Assembly: GCA_028023455.1 (NCBI GenBank)
Contig: JAQFVV010006199.1
Coordinates: forward strand, 6,896,972-6,960,971
DNA: 64,000 nucleotides
Reading direction: 5' to 3'
Source: Epiperipatus broadwayi
Lineage: Eukaryota > Onychophora > Udeonychophora > Euonychophora > Peripatidae
The translations under genes were made by a program, and so were the position numbers. Positions 1 to 12,936 of the stretch are shown piece after piece (position 1 is the first letter of the stretch; each line of letters starts with the position of its first letter). The notes under the pieces are model-generated. The model had not been told where the DNA came from. It ran no database searches and worked only from the letters and a program-made list of their open reading frames with translations.

Positions 1-3000
1 GATTGGATTAAGAGAATATTTCATATGGAAAATTTTCATGATCACCAGTCATAAACTTTTCCAATGATTAGAAAAATAAAAAGGATGATCATCTGCATGC
101 CAGCTATATTATAGCATTTGTGTCAGAAATAAAAGACTATTCTGATTATAGAACTTAAAATGAATTGTTTTGGTAGACCTGGTTTTGTACAGATCTGTGT
201 TGATATCTATAGTGATTAGTTGTGCTGTAATCCTTTCAAATGTTTTTGTTTTTTTTTGTAAAATATTAATTGCATTTTCTTATATTTAATAAATGAAGTA
301 ATTATATATGAGTCAAATTTTTGATATAATATTCGAAACTGATCTTCAACAATTTAATCTTTCAGAAAAGTCCAACATTTTTTTCTCACAGTCTTAAGAA
401 ACTCATGTCAACTTTTTTCATCAGATAGCTATTGCTTTCTGTTTAAAATTCTAGTTGTAAAAGAAAAAAAAATTATATTAGTAAATATTGCATTTCTATA
501 TTAAATGATACTGAAAATCTAGTTTTAATATGATATTGTTAGATCAGAAGTCAAACTCTAATAATGTGCTATTACTTTGAATATTATAAATCTCTGTGCA
601 CTCACACGTCAGTAAGAGTTTAAAAAACTTAAGTGAATCACTTAAGTTTAGAGGGCATTTTTATAAATACACCAACTTTTACTGATCGTGCTAAATCAAG
701 GCTTGAGTTTATTGTGTGCCTGATGTGGATACTTCTGCGTGTTTATGCAGAAACAGCGCCTTTAGCGGTGGGAGTACACTATTTCCACAACTACCCTAAT
801 ATGATATTAAATTTGTTAAAGATAGTGGAGTAATAGAGATTAGTATTTTAAAATATCTAAGATTTTTTAAAATGATGATAGAGCAAAATAAAAAATAAAA
901 ACATGAAACATAATATTCAAGGTTTTTAAAAAGGAAATTATGTATTTTTAGAGGAAAAGACTTGTTGCTTTGATTACAGTTTTGTATTAGAGCAGAAAAT
1001 TTTACTTTAATAACAAAAAGAAGTATTTGGAAATGTGATTGATGTTTTGGAAAAATGAAAAAACATTTCTTGAATCAATTAGCATAGATCTGGGTATGTT
1101 TAAAATATATATATATATAATGGATTATATTTTGCAAAAGGAATAAAGTTGAAAAGATAAAAATTGATAATTAATTATAAACAAGGAGATATATTTGAAA
1201 AAAATTGACCTAAAGAAGTCAAATGTAAATTATAATTAATTCATAATACTAAAGATTATATATGCACATATATTATTTTAAATAATCTTATGATGTATAT
1301 GCTTTCATCAACTTATATTATTATTTTTCATGAGGTTGTAATATTTTCTGATGAAAATTGTATATTATTTTGGTTAAGAGTTTGGAAATTGATCCAAAAA
1401 ATTTTAATTCTAAATCCATCATTAACCGTACTTCATTAAACTATAAAGGTGATTAAGCTTTTGAATACAAAACCTAATATCAATACAGAATTATTAATTA
1501 CACTATAACAAACTGTCTATGATGTTATTAATCTCACACAAATATCAATATGGAAGATTTTTATATAATTACTACTTAGGAAATAGAAATTAAATTGTTG
1601 ATTATCATTACAAAACAAAATCTTCTTAGTATGCAGTCTATCATTAATGCCAACTATGCTTGTATATTAACTTCATATATTTGCATATTAGTTTGTATTT
1701 TGTATTAGATCTTATAAAATAGTATAATATTGATCTTCATTTTTTAAAAAAAAAATATTAATAAAATAAAAAATATTGTGCATTTTGTATGTTGTCAGTT
1801 AAAAAGACTTTCAGATTTTATTTTTAAAAAATAATTTATTTTTTTATTCAAATATGCATTAGTTGAAGGAAAAAATGAATTTTAAACCATTCTCTAGGGG
1901 GGGGGGGTTAAAAATAATGATATTTAAAAAAATCACATATTTAATTGATGATTGAAATTAATTTAAAAGAAATTTAAATGAATTTAAAAAATTTGAAACT
2001 TTTCAAATTATAAATTCAAATATTTTTATTTCACAGTTTGTTAACTTTTTATGGAAATAGTAAATCAAATATTTTATAAAATTATCTTATATTTTGAAAA
2101 TGATGGAATACCCAGTAATTGGATAAAGCAACATAAACAACTATCACTCTTTTTAATAGAGAGTAGAATATCATCATCATTAAGAACTCATTGTATTTGG
2201 ATAGAATTATATGCTGTAATATTTATATCCTGCATTATAGACAAATATTAAGCCATTATACTTAGAGGAAAATCTAATTTCTGAGAAATGTCAGATGATA
2301 ATATCTCTCTTATTATCTCAAAAATAACCCACAGATTGTCAGCAATATTTAAACCAGATTATTGGAAGACTATGGAAAATGTGTAACATCTTTACGTTTT
2401 TCAAGTCAAAGGTGTGTAATTTGAAGCATTATCATCTTGAAGAATTGCTCTTGTCTAAAAAAAGAAAAAAAAAATGTTTGAATTTGTTTCCACGATAATT
2501 ATTCCCAAAATCTTCACTTGTGTTGCATGCATGTTAGAATGGTGATTGGATGAAAATAATACTATGATTTGGCTGCCCAATTAATGATACTTCAATCCCC
2601 ATGTTTTCACTTCAAAACAGTGTCTTTTAATAGACATTATTTGGCTATCAATTGACATAAATTCTACTCAATGATTAAATGTTCTGTCTATATGAAATGC
2701 TTTCAGTCATTCATTATCCACTTTCTATTCTTTTTCACCCATTTCTTTTACTCCATAACATTCACATTGGAAACTAACTCCTTTGAAATGGCAGCTGTCA
2801 TAAATATTTTATTTTTAAATCGTAGGATGGTTTGTTTTCTTAATCACTGGAGTGTTTAAATATACGTTAACATATGTGGCAGTTTGTTTATTTTAGTTTT
2901 AAATTTTTGACTACAATCCATTATTATATCCATTGGTTTTATTTTGAAGCGGTGATTTCAGAATACATTTGATTCTAAATTTTTTCACCCAGTTTTTAGA

Positions 3001-5220
3001 CAATGCAAATCATCACTCTTAAGACTTTCGGTCTAGACATATTAAACATGCTAACAATTTTGAACATTTAAACTCAGATATTTGTGATCCCCCCCCCCCC
3101 CAAACTGATTTCTAAAACTGATTTCAACTTCCTACTAGATAATTCATCACACCTACTTACTGTTTTATCTATGGAAGAAAAACATTTTAGATTGGTGTGC
3201 TATTTTTATTTCTTTATTACATGATGTCAAAATATAATGTTAAAATGCAAAGTATGTTATTATTTTATTCATTATCTGAATTATCTGTATAGGTATTATA
3301 TTTCTTATACTAATTAGAAATATGTAAGTAAAAGTAGTATTTTCTTCCTTTACATTTGAAAGGAATTGTTCACAATGTGTTTGGCTGTTTTTAAAAAAAA
3401 GTTGTCATATACAACTCAAATTGTGTTGAGAATGAATCATCGGTGAATCTCTTTGAATTTTTTTTTTTTTTGCTGTTAACATTTAAATTAAACTCTAACA
3501 GGAAAATTTTAATGATACATTATGCTCAGATAAAATACTTATTATGAAAATCTAATTGAAAGTTTCTTGGAACACACCATTGCAATTATAATGCCCAGGA
3601 AATAGTTTCCAAAACTAATAGGGGGAATATTTTCAAATTGATCTAATTCTTAATGCATCGTGACTCATGATTTTCACAAGTTTGATAACTTCTGCTTAGT
3701 AGAGATAATAATATTAAAATGGCAGTCCTCTTGTTGGAAATTCAGTTTCCTGTAGTTATAGATGATAGATCATTAGAATTTTGTGATAAGAATTTCAACA
3801 TCTTCAAATTGCTTGCTTAGGATTTTGATCAGGTCTTAATGGGAATTATCTTAGATGCATACTTTGTTTTAGGAAGTTAAAGAAACAGTGATATTGTTTT
3901 GATATGTAAAATCACAATATAAGAAGTAATCCTTAATATATCTCATTTACCAAGGTGTAATTTAAGTTCTTTTCTAATGCAGATCTTGATATGCTGATTG
4001 TTTTGAGTCAGATGGTGTTAAATCTGAGTAGTCTTAATGGATTTTCTAGAATCCCTTTCATCTTATTCTCATTCCAAAAGAAACAATTATCAAGGAAATT
4101 TTTTACATTGGTATTATAATATATTGATATGAAACTTGTTAAAAGTACCTTTTTTTTTAATGCAGTGTGGGTGTGTGTGTGTATTTTTTTTGTTCATTTG
4201 CAACATCTTATATTAACTGTTTACTGTTGATTATTTGATTTAGATCTTTTGACTAATTTTATAGGTTTACTTTGGAATAAATTTGATATGCAATGCTTTT
4301 ATCAAATAGATTTTGGTTAATGATGAAAATATTAGTAATGGTTCTAAAACTAAAGTAGGAATGGATTTTTAAAACTATACTCTTGAATGCAACAGTGAAG
4401 AATAATGTGATAGTATTAGTAATAAGTTGTCTGGGGCTTTTTGTTTTTTGTATATACATATGTTTTCCTGCTGCAGATAGGTTTAAATATTCTAGTAGTA
4501 AGATACTTTGAATAAATGACAACATTTGACAATAATCTTTAACCATTAGTGGCAATACATATTTTGCATTGATTGCTTTAATATTTGTGCAGACTAAAAA
4601 ATAATACATTTATAGTAGTTCTATTTAAATATCTAACATTAGGCATCTTTTAAAAAAAATTCTAGTTCTTATATTTATCTAATTTTATGAGTAATATTTT
4701 GCATCATATTAATTTTATAATTAAAGTTTTGTGCCAGTTTAATTTATTATTATTATTCGATGTATTACAAAACTTTCAATTTCTATATAAAATAAAGCAC
4801 TTGCATAAAGACATTTCAAAAAGGTAAATGACCTTTAAGAAATGTTCCCACCAAGCACACTACTCTGTGGTTTCTGCACACTAGACATTCTAATACTCAA
4901 AGTATTCATCCATTTGTTTTTATGCAAAAACACGTAACGTTAAATTCAGATGAATAATTTTGATAAAAAAAAAATTAATAAATAGATCGCAGAAATATTG
5001 CTATGGGGATTTCAGTTTAATAGTGTTGTGTCCTGCTGAAACAACTAAAAATAGATTAGTATACTATTACATTTCTGCCAATATATAGCAGTGCTGGCCG
5101 AGCTCTATCGTTCCTCAACTGGCTGTTGATGTGGCAGGGTTTTTGACACAACTGGGACTACTACTTCGGTGCAATGAGACTCTTTTATTATTGTAATTTT
5201 TAAAAAAATTAATATGTAAA
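1..5220. other. No recognisable gene; AT-rich non-coding stretch
   Basis: I see no coding region that resembles a known family on either strand. The open frames present are short, rich in Phe, Ile, Leu and Lys as expected by chance at this composition, and lack domain motifs. The longest, 116 codons on the minus strand at 4259-4609, has no recognisable motif. The stretch contains an 11-base G run (1897-1907), a 13-base C run (3089-3101), a short TG microsatellite near 4168-4181 and many A/T homopolymers. A GC-richer patch at about 5090-5185 lies just before the hAT remnant and could be its 5' flank or terminus. Confidence 0.6.
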
Positions 5221-5236
5221 TATTTTATTTTAGGTC

Positions 5237-7165
5237 CTACAAATCTTGGAAAATTTAGCAAATCAATCTAGTTCATTGTCAAGTCAATCTAAAAATAAAA
5301 ATGAAATTAAATAAGAATAGCTCTCCCAATCATTTGAAATTGAAATGCCTTCATCATCAAAAAGTATAACTACTGTATTAATCTTGGGAATGTTTTTAAT
5401 TATCAAAGCAATACAGATGACACAATTTGCTGCTATCAATCAAATTCAAAAGCTGAATTTACTATCAGTAAAAAATAGGCCAAAAGAAAAGTAGACTATT
5501 TAAAGTATTTTCATGCTGATTCAGTTATTACCATTCAAAATAAAAATAATGGAGGAATTTTGAGTATTTTAACTGAAAATTCAGATCATAATCTAAGATT
5601 AGAAAACACTGAACGCAAGAAAACTGACAAAAAAATATGATTAAAATTTTGATAGATAATATTATTCTAGCAATTATCATCAATTTGTCAATTTCTGTAC
5701 ATGGCAATGTAGGAAAATATGTTTAACATTTTCAAATCATGGCTTAGCAAGAATTATTCATTCAAATTTATAGAATGTATAAATTTAATTATACATAAGG
5801 CGATTATTGATGAAGTTCAAACATCTTTATTTCATTATTTGATAATTGATGAATTTATTGATATTCTGGTAGAAAAAGAATATTATGTATAAAATATAGA
5901 TCAAAATTTGAATCCAGCTGTCAGACAAAATTTATCAGTATTATTAAGCTTATTTGCACGTGATAGTTATTTTATTGTAATAAGGAAGGATTAAAAAAAT
6001 GTATAGAGAGAATAACCTTGATTTACAAAAAAATGGTTTTGTTTATCTCTATAATATTAGGAAAAATAAATGGTACGGTTGCACGTCTTTGAGATGGTAT
6101 TTCACATTTAGTTCAACAGTACTGTATGGATCATAGGGAAGATCTTGGGAATAGACAATGCATAGAAACAGGTTATATTTATTAAGGATAGTGAAACCCT
6201 TTTAAGGACCATATATATACAATGTTTAGTTGATTATGTACAATTATTGAAAAACTTAAAGAATTGGACAACATTTTAGAAATTGATATTTTGTCATTGA
6301 GACTTTTCAATGAAGAAAGATGAGTATGTAGATATTAAGGGTTCTGGTAAGAAGGTATGACATTTTAATAAGTTACTGCACAGAATAAGTTGAAGAATAT
6401 GATGGCCCAATAAATAAATATTGTTTTAAAAAACCTCAAAAACCCACATTATCAGGCAGCAAGTGTGATTCTTCAAAATGTATTTGTGGAATTATTAGCA
6501 TCAAACAAAACTTTACGCAGGACTAATTTGTTGTCTGTAGAAGCATACCAATTTGCAAAAGTAAAAATTAATAAACTAAGAGTGCAATATCTAGACAATA
6601 TCTTCTGGAATGTGGATGTTCAAACAATTATAGACTTCAATGATTATATAGATACTTCGCCAATACTTAAATTTATTTAACTGCTTTGTAATCATTTGAA
6701 AAATAGATTTCCAGAATTAGATATAAATGATTGGAATGCCTTGGATCCTTTTTTAAAAAATAATAATTTAAACATGGAGCATGAAAAAGTTTTTTAAAAT
6801 ATGAGTCTATAATAAATAATGACAAAAATCATATAAGCTAAAATATAATTTTAGAATAATATGATAATTTGACGTATTTAATAGATGAAAAATGTAAAAC
6901 TGGATTCATCAAATCATTTAATGATTTATTTACTTATGTCTTAAAAGACCAAAAATATAAAGAACTTTTAGTACTTTTTAATATTTGTGTAACTTTTCAA
7001 GCTTTCTGCACTGTTTGTGAATGTGGTTTTAGTTTAATTGAATGTGATAAAATCAAAGTCACATAATAAACTAGATAATGAACATTTGGATAATTTATTA
7101 AAAATTAAGCCTTATTTCTTATCAGAAAAGCTGATAAACCCAACAAAGTTTATAAAATTTGGATA
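5237..7165 (+). pseudogene. Decayed hAT-superfamily transposase (ZNF862/TTF-type-like)
   Basis: Discontinuous plus-strand coding similarity to an animal hAT transposase. About 5735-5990 reads, with stops, like the segment before and around the first catalytic Asp (frame containing LIIHKAIIDEVQTS and HYLIIDEFIDI, matching the usual VDESTDI motif). About 6869-7140 reads like the C-terminal hAT dimerisation domain (NICVTFQAFCTVCECGFSL followed after stops by NEHLDNLLKIKPYF), where functional proteins have a CERGFS-type motif. Numerous stops and frameshifts show it is dead. I could not identify terminal inverted repeats, so the element boundaries are unknown. The superfamily call is fairly secure; the subfamily is a guess. 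Confidence 0.65.
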
Positions 7166-10147
7166 AATCATAAAGAATAATGTAAAAAAATAAAGGACTA
7201 TTATTATAATTAGGTTTTCTTATTATTTTTAAGTTATGTTCTATAATATTTTATTATATATAAACTATTTTATATGTAGATATTCAAATAAATGCTATAC
7301 TTTGACACATATATATATTGTTGCACATTGGTCAGTTTAGTGTGTTCAGTTCTTGTATTTTTAGCTTAGTGATAGTCAATTTTTAGAGAAAACTTTGCCC
7401 CTACGGTGAATTTTTGGCTGAATCAGTTGATTCAGATCTTATATTTCATATGTCTTTATCTTCATATTTTAGTATGTATTTATAGAAACTTACAATTCAA
7501 TTTACATGCTCCATTTTTTTTTTTAATAAACCCATTTGATAGTATTATTTTTATATAATAATTTGTGAGTAGGAAAAAGGAAGTACAAATAAATTAATAA
7601 TATTCTTGTATCTAATAATAAATATGCTAATTTATAATTTAGTTTAAAATGTATATCTAGGCTAAAATGATATAATAATTTTTAGCCTAGTAATTGATTA
7701 GTAATAATAATAATTTATTTATGTAAAGGCAATAATTACTTATAAATTGAATTGTAGTAATGCGTTACAAATATTAAATTATAATGATGTGATGTATGAA
7801 AGAAAAGACGAACTAACTGATGATGGTTGTTCAATCACAAATGCATATTGTGGGTGATGTGTTTTTTCTAAATGCTTTTATCCGTTTGTTTTAAGAGTAT
7901 ATAGAAATTAGAAATTTTGCAATATATTTAAGATATTATGCATGAATGGAAAATAGGCTTGTATTTAAGTATAAATATATTAATCTTTAATTAAGTTTAA
8001 ACCATCTATCTGGGTTTAAAATAATATAATCTAAAAAACTGTCCAAGTTTCATTATGAATGAACATTACATGGAAGTATTCAAATAATTCACAGTAAAGT
8101 GAATGTAATTTGTTGCAAGTTGATATCATTTTCTTAAAAATTGTACATTCATAATTCATAATTTATTTTGCTTAAAAATATTCCAAATGGTTCACAGTAA
8201 ATGAGAAAAGCATTCTGTTTACAAATATAAATATTGAAATTATTGACATTTTAATTATGCATGAAATTCTAATCAACGATTTTTCAAATATTAGTTTATA
8301 GCACTTACATCTAAATTGTGATAGTTGTAAAAATTGAGAAAAAAAAAAATACAAAAGAAATAGCTGCAAATTATATAAATCTTTAGCTTAAATTTTTTTA
8401 TGGGTAGGAGGCTTTAAGAATGGAAATAATTTTAATTTTACATTTGCCACATAGTATCCACCACCTATCAGTTCAAACAAAATAAAATTAGATGGTTCAG
8501 ACCTGATATATGACTGAAATGTGTACATTAAAGTAATTTTGTTTCTAAAAAAGACTTGTTTTCACTTTTATATAAATTATAAATTTACTTTTCATGTATA
8601 TATTTTTATAAGGGGGGGGGTCACTTTATATACTTACTGATGACATGGATAATTTAATATTGTGAAATGAATTTTTCATACACACTTTCAAACTATTCAA
8701 ACATATCTATTGACCAATTATATGTGTGATTAGAAATATTGGCTACAGATGAAAACATGTTATTCAAATACTAGAAGTTTGTGATTTGATCCAGATATCT
8801 TTGCCTTTTGCAGAGAACAGTCCTTCTGAATAACTTCTTTGATTATGACATTTTTTGAAATGCAATGTAGCTTTTTTCAAAGTTACTTATTATTAAAATT
8901 TTGATTACATTAAATGAATTAAAAATGTGTTTATAAATTCATTTCTCATTTCATAGTACACTAGTTTTAGTGATTCATAATATTGTTTGAGTTTGCTAAT
9001 TTTTAATTACATCAAATTTTTATTTTATTTATTTTTAAATTGTTGTCACATACTAAAATTATTACGTTTTAATTTTTTATTTGCACTTTTATTCCCTTTT
9101 TTTTTCTTTAAATATTAAAGATGAACCGTAGGTTCAATACCCATAGGAATATGATGCCTCCTTTACCATTAGTAAATATATATTGTAATTATATTTTGTT
9201 TTTGTAACCAAATACACCTATTTTCATGTGATTAATGCAGATTAATTGGGATCTTTGATTTCTAGCTAATAATAACTAGATACCATTTATTGACCAATAC
9301 ATGGATGGTTAGTTGGATTATCTGTTAGTTGAATTTTTGAGAGAAAAATCCTAAGCCTTTTTGTAATTTGAAAAAAAAAGATTCAAGCTTCATTCAGTTC
9401 ATACTGAAATTCTAAGTCATGGACACAGCTGGCTTATGCTATAAAATCCTTCATATTTTTTTGTTATTTGTTTTGAATTTTTCTCTTTAAATTAAAAAAA
9501 TAAAGTTTTATTATTATTTTCAAATACTTCAAAATCATATCAATTTTTTTAAATTATTACAAATGATTGGCCAAAAAGACTGATTTTGAAACATCCTTAA
9601 AAAGACTGATTTTGAAACATCCTTTATCATTTTATGACTTTCATTCTAAATATAGTAATTTTGAGTCATGCTGATATAAAAATCAATAATTGTATAAGGA
9701 AAGAATGTTAAAGCTGAAAAGTTTTTCAGCTGTTGTGTTAGAAAAAAGGTCAATCAATGTTTTTGACAATCAGTATCTTAATTGTTTATTGATAGAAATG
9801 TTTTTTTTAACTCTTACGAATAAAAACATTATCCAAATTTTAATAGGAATTAACATTTTTATTTTTAGGATACTAAATTTTAATTTCATAACTATCTAAT
9901 TTGGTATATTTTCAAATCTTTAGTTAAATTGTATTTATAAAGTTGAACAAATGTTTCATTGGCAAAGATAAAATCTAAATAGTGACTAGTAATAATTAAA
10001 ATTAATATTATTTTTTTCATTTTGATTAAAATGATGTAATTTTTTTAAAAAGGCAATGAATTATCAAATAATGTAGGCAGATTTGCACCAGATGAAATGA
10101 AAAAAAAATGCATAATTATATATCTATATTTTTAAAAATTATACATT
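7166..10147. other. No recognisable gene; AT-rich stretch
   Basis: No coding region recognised. It holds a decayed family B hammerhead-like segment (7803-7858), a 9-base G run (8612-8620) and a 27-bp tandem duplication at about 9574-9627 (two copies containing AAGACTGATTTTGAAACATC). The 65-70 codon frames at 8172-8369 (-) and 9690-9899 (+) have no recognisable motif. Confidence 0.55.
7803..7858 (+). repeat. Degenerate family B hammerhead-like segment
   Basis: It contains AACTGATGAT, then a short hairpin-like GGTTGTTCAATC, then ACAAATGCATATTGTGGGTGAT. This follows the order of the family B ribozyme copies near 25.0 and 35.7 kb: CUGAUGA, stem II, GAAA, self-complementary stem III, UUGGUGAU. 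The GAAA is changed to CAAA and stem II is disturbed, so it should not self-cleave. The similarity is short and could in part be chance. Confidence 0.4.
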
Positions 10148-10155
10148 ATGTATAT

Positions 10156-12928
10156 CAAAAGTTCCCAAACTTTTTTCAGCCACAGACCCTTCACCAAAAA
10201 CTTTTAAAACCCTCAACCCCTAGTCATTTATTTTATTTACTCATGTTAATAAATTTGTTCAGTACTCTGTATTAAATATTTCACTAGATATCAAACTTTT
10301 CATTTTAATCACTTGTAATTAATGATTGAAAAAGATAAAAGGACTACAGAATATGGCAGTATCTGGTGCAACATTTAATATCAAAACCTGCACTAACGAA
10401 GATTAAAGCAAAAAAATGTGAGCAGAGTTTTTTTTAATTATTGACATTTATGAAAAATGAAGTGGAAAAATCAACATATTCAGACAGAATTAAACATCAA
10501 CAAAATTACAACAATGAAAAATTTTAATCAGAATTATAAAAATACCAAATAAATTAGCTTGGAAAACTGAATTTAATGAGATGGTTGTACCCGGTGATCT
10601 GTCAGCAATTTATCTATGTCCAGTTTTAAAATAATGACTTGCATTCTCAAATCTCCATGTTCAGTGATATGCAATCGATGTCTGTTCCAAAGCAGCTTTA
10701 AAACTACATTGAAGCCTCTCTACCAAATACAATGATAAAAATGCTAGAAAATACTTTTGTACAACAATCCATAGAGTCGAGTACAGATGAGGAATATCTT
10801 GTTGCAGCCAAAACTTTTGATAACCCTGTTGATCCTTATTCTTGCTGATGATTTATCAGCTCATCTTGCAAAATTATGTTTGGTTCTGCACTATAGTGTA
10901 TGGATTTATTATGCAGTCTGGTATTTCCAAGTGAAAAATCTCCAAGTAGTTGACATACAGCAAGATGTTTTTTTCTTGGATTGTTTCTATCTTAAATAAG
11001 TTGGGGAAGTGGTAAAGCTCAGGTCTTGCAATATTTTGCTTAAAAAACATTAATCTGGTAACAAAAGCCGATATGACCAATTTTGCTTTGATGAGATTCA
11101 AATTGTCTCCCTGCAGTTGTAAATTAACATCATTAAATTTGCTAAATAATTTGGTCAAATAAGCAATATTTGTTTTAACTTTTAAGTAAATTTTGTTTCA
11201 AACTGAAATTCTCATCTTCCAAAAACTCTAAAACAGATTGGAAAAGTGCAAAAAATCTTGCCAAACATAAACCTTTTGAAAACCAGCAGAGTTCAGTATG
11301 GAGAACCAATTGATAGAAATCTTCATTGCTTTTTTCACATAATGGAGCAAACAGTCTAGTGTTCAAAGCATTACTTCAAATTTTGTTCCTAACTGTTATA
11401 ACAAACTGAAGCGATTGATGCAATTTGTCACTAAGGTTTTTGGCTACTACATGTTGCCTATGGATTACGCAGTGAGCTGCAAGCACTTCAGGTACATGAT
11501 GTTTCATGTAACTTATGAAACCACAATAATGACCATTTCTCGCAACAGATATTATATTTACCAATGAAATTGCTTTTTCCCTGAAGAATAGCTGCATTAA
11601 ATTAAAAATCAATTCGCTTCTGATATCAGTTTCTAAAGTTCTAGCAAAAAGCAGTTCTTCATGCACTTCCTAATCTTGAATAAAGCTAATGTATGCCAGC
11701 AAAAAAGCTTCATTACCGGGTAATGTTGATTCATCCAGTTGGAGGGAAAAAACATTTTCTTGCAAATGATTACACAAAGTTTTCCATGACATGACTCATT
11801 TTATCGACATGTCTTTGAACCGTGTTATTGCTAAAGGAATCCTTTTTAATAACATCTTGTGCAGGTTAATGGAGTACAGTGTTCAATAGTTCTGTGATGG
11901 CTGGTAAAAGAGGTTTTCCCCTACGGTATACAGCTTGCTAAACTTCGCAATGAGTAGGGATATGTCATGCAATGCCCTTAATCCATCATCATTTTACTTC
12001 AATGATGAAACAAACATTTCTTCAAATTTGATATTTAAGTGATTGAAAGTATGACAATCTTTTCTTTTTTTTTTTTTGTCAAACTGAATTCTGTTCAAGT
12101 GATCTGCTAGTTTTGATGTTTTCATAGTGTCATTGCTAAAGACTTTTTCATATATGAGACACATTGGTAAATGTTAGTTTAGTAATGATGGGACAAATCC
12201 TAGCTTCAAATAGTCCAAGCTGTATTGTCTGCATTTCTTTTTTGGTTCAGCCATATTATTATCATAAGAAATAAAAAGTTTTATTATTAAACAATTCAGC
12301 CTCTGTGATAAAAAAAACAATAAAGAATGTACTTACTTGAAACAGAAGACGTGTTCAAATCCGAATAAATACACTGTGACCTCTGATTTTCTTTTTCATA
12401 GTACTGCTCCTCAATAAATAATTATATTCCTGATTCAAATCACAAATAAGTATATGTCACATAAAACGAACTAATTTGTAGTGTTTTATGAAAGCATGGC
12501 CATACAAGACTGGTAGATTCTGCTAATATCGAATATTGTCACATCTCACCATGAGCAAATGCGAACATGCAATGGTTTCTTATATCTGCGCTTGCTTTAA
12601 TACGTTCAATAGGACATTGCACAGACATGTTTGTACTACATGTATTTTTATGCATTATTATGTGTTTCTCTTTTAATGACATATTTTACCTTTTCGTTAT
12701 TTGGTATATAATGAGTTTTTATCAAAAAAATGTTTTTTAATTATTTTACTTCTTAATTAGGTACCCATTGGAATCATATATATTTTGAAGTAACAACCAA
12801 ATAGCGATAATAAGGAGGTCTATTTTTGCTGTTGGCGACCTCTAAATTTTTTTTATTGAAACTATCAACCCCTAGAAAGTTCCAATTGACTCCAGGGGGG
12901 TCAATATTAACCACTTTGGGAATTCTTG
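10156..12928 (-). mobile_element. hAT transposon, ZBED/SCAND3-like family, non-autonomous by decay
   Basis: The left end reads CAAAAGTTCCCAAACTTTTT (10156 on) and the inverted right end CAAGAATTCCCAAAG (from 12928 inwards). Both match the CAGNGGTTCCCAAAC-type terminus common to animal hAT elements. Flanking 8-mers ATGTATAT (10148-10155) and ATGGATGT (12929-12936) agree at 6 of 8 positions and are a plausible diverged target-site duplication. The interior encodes a minus-strand ZBED/SCAND3-like transposase with many stops. Size and layout suggest an essentially full-length copy rather than a fragment. Confidence 0.75.
10560..12258 (-). pseudogene. Dead ZBED/SCAND3-like hAT transposase
   Basis: A minus-strand reading begins at an ATG near 12258 (MAEPKKKCRQYSLDYLKLGF), the usual start of this family. 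A broken BED-type zinc-finger region follows (PMCLIY then ADHLNRIQFDKK). At 11666-11376 is the frame containing MHEELLFARTLETD, then YCGFISYMKHHVPEVLAAHC and VIHRQHVVAKNLSDKLHQSL, which is the RNase H-like core typical of the family. At 11366-11175 is LNTRLFAPLCE-like text with LHTELCWFSKGLCLARF, matching the usual LHTEVRWLSKG motif. 11158-10874 holds a following segment. Several frameshifts and stops separate these blocks. Transposase function is known for the family; this copy cannot make an intact protein. Confidence 0.85.
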
Positions 12929-12936
12929 ATGGATGT

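Noticed and set aside
4259-4609. 116-codon minus-strand open frame, the longest in the first 5 kb
   Set aside because: No recognisable domain, composition typical of chance frames in AT-rich DNA, and no splice or promoter context that supports a gene.
10840-10870. CTGATGATTTATCAGC as a hammerhead core
   Set aside because: It lies in the decayed hAT transposase, lacks GAAA, and is explained by coding sequence on the other strand.
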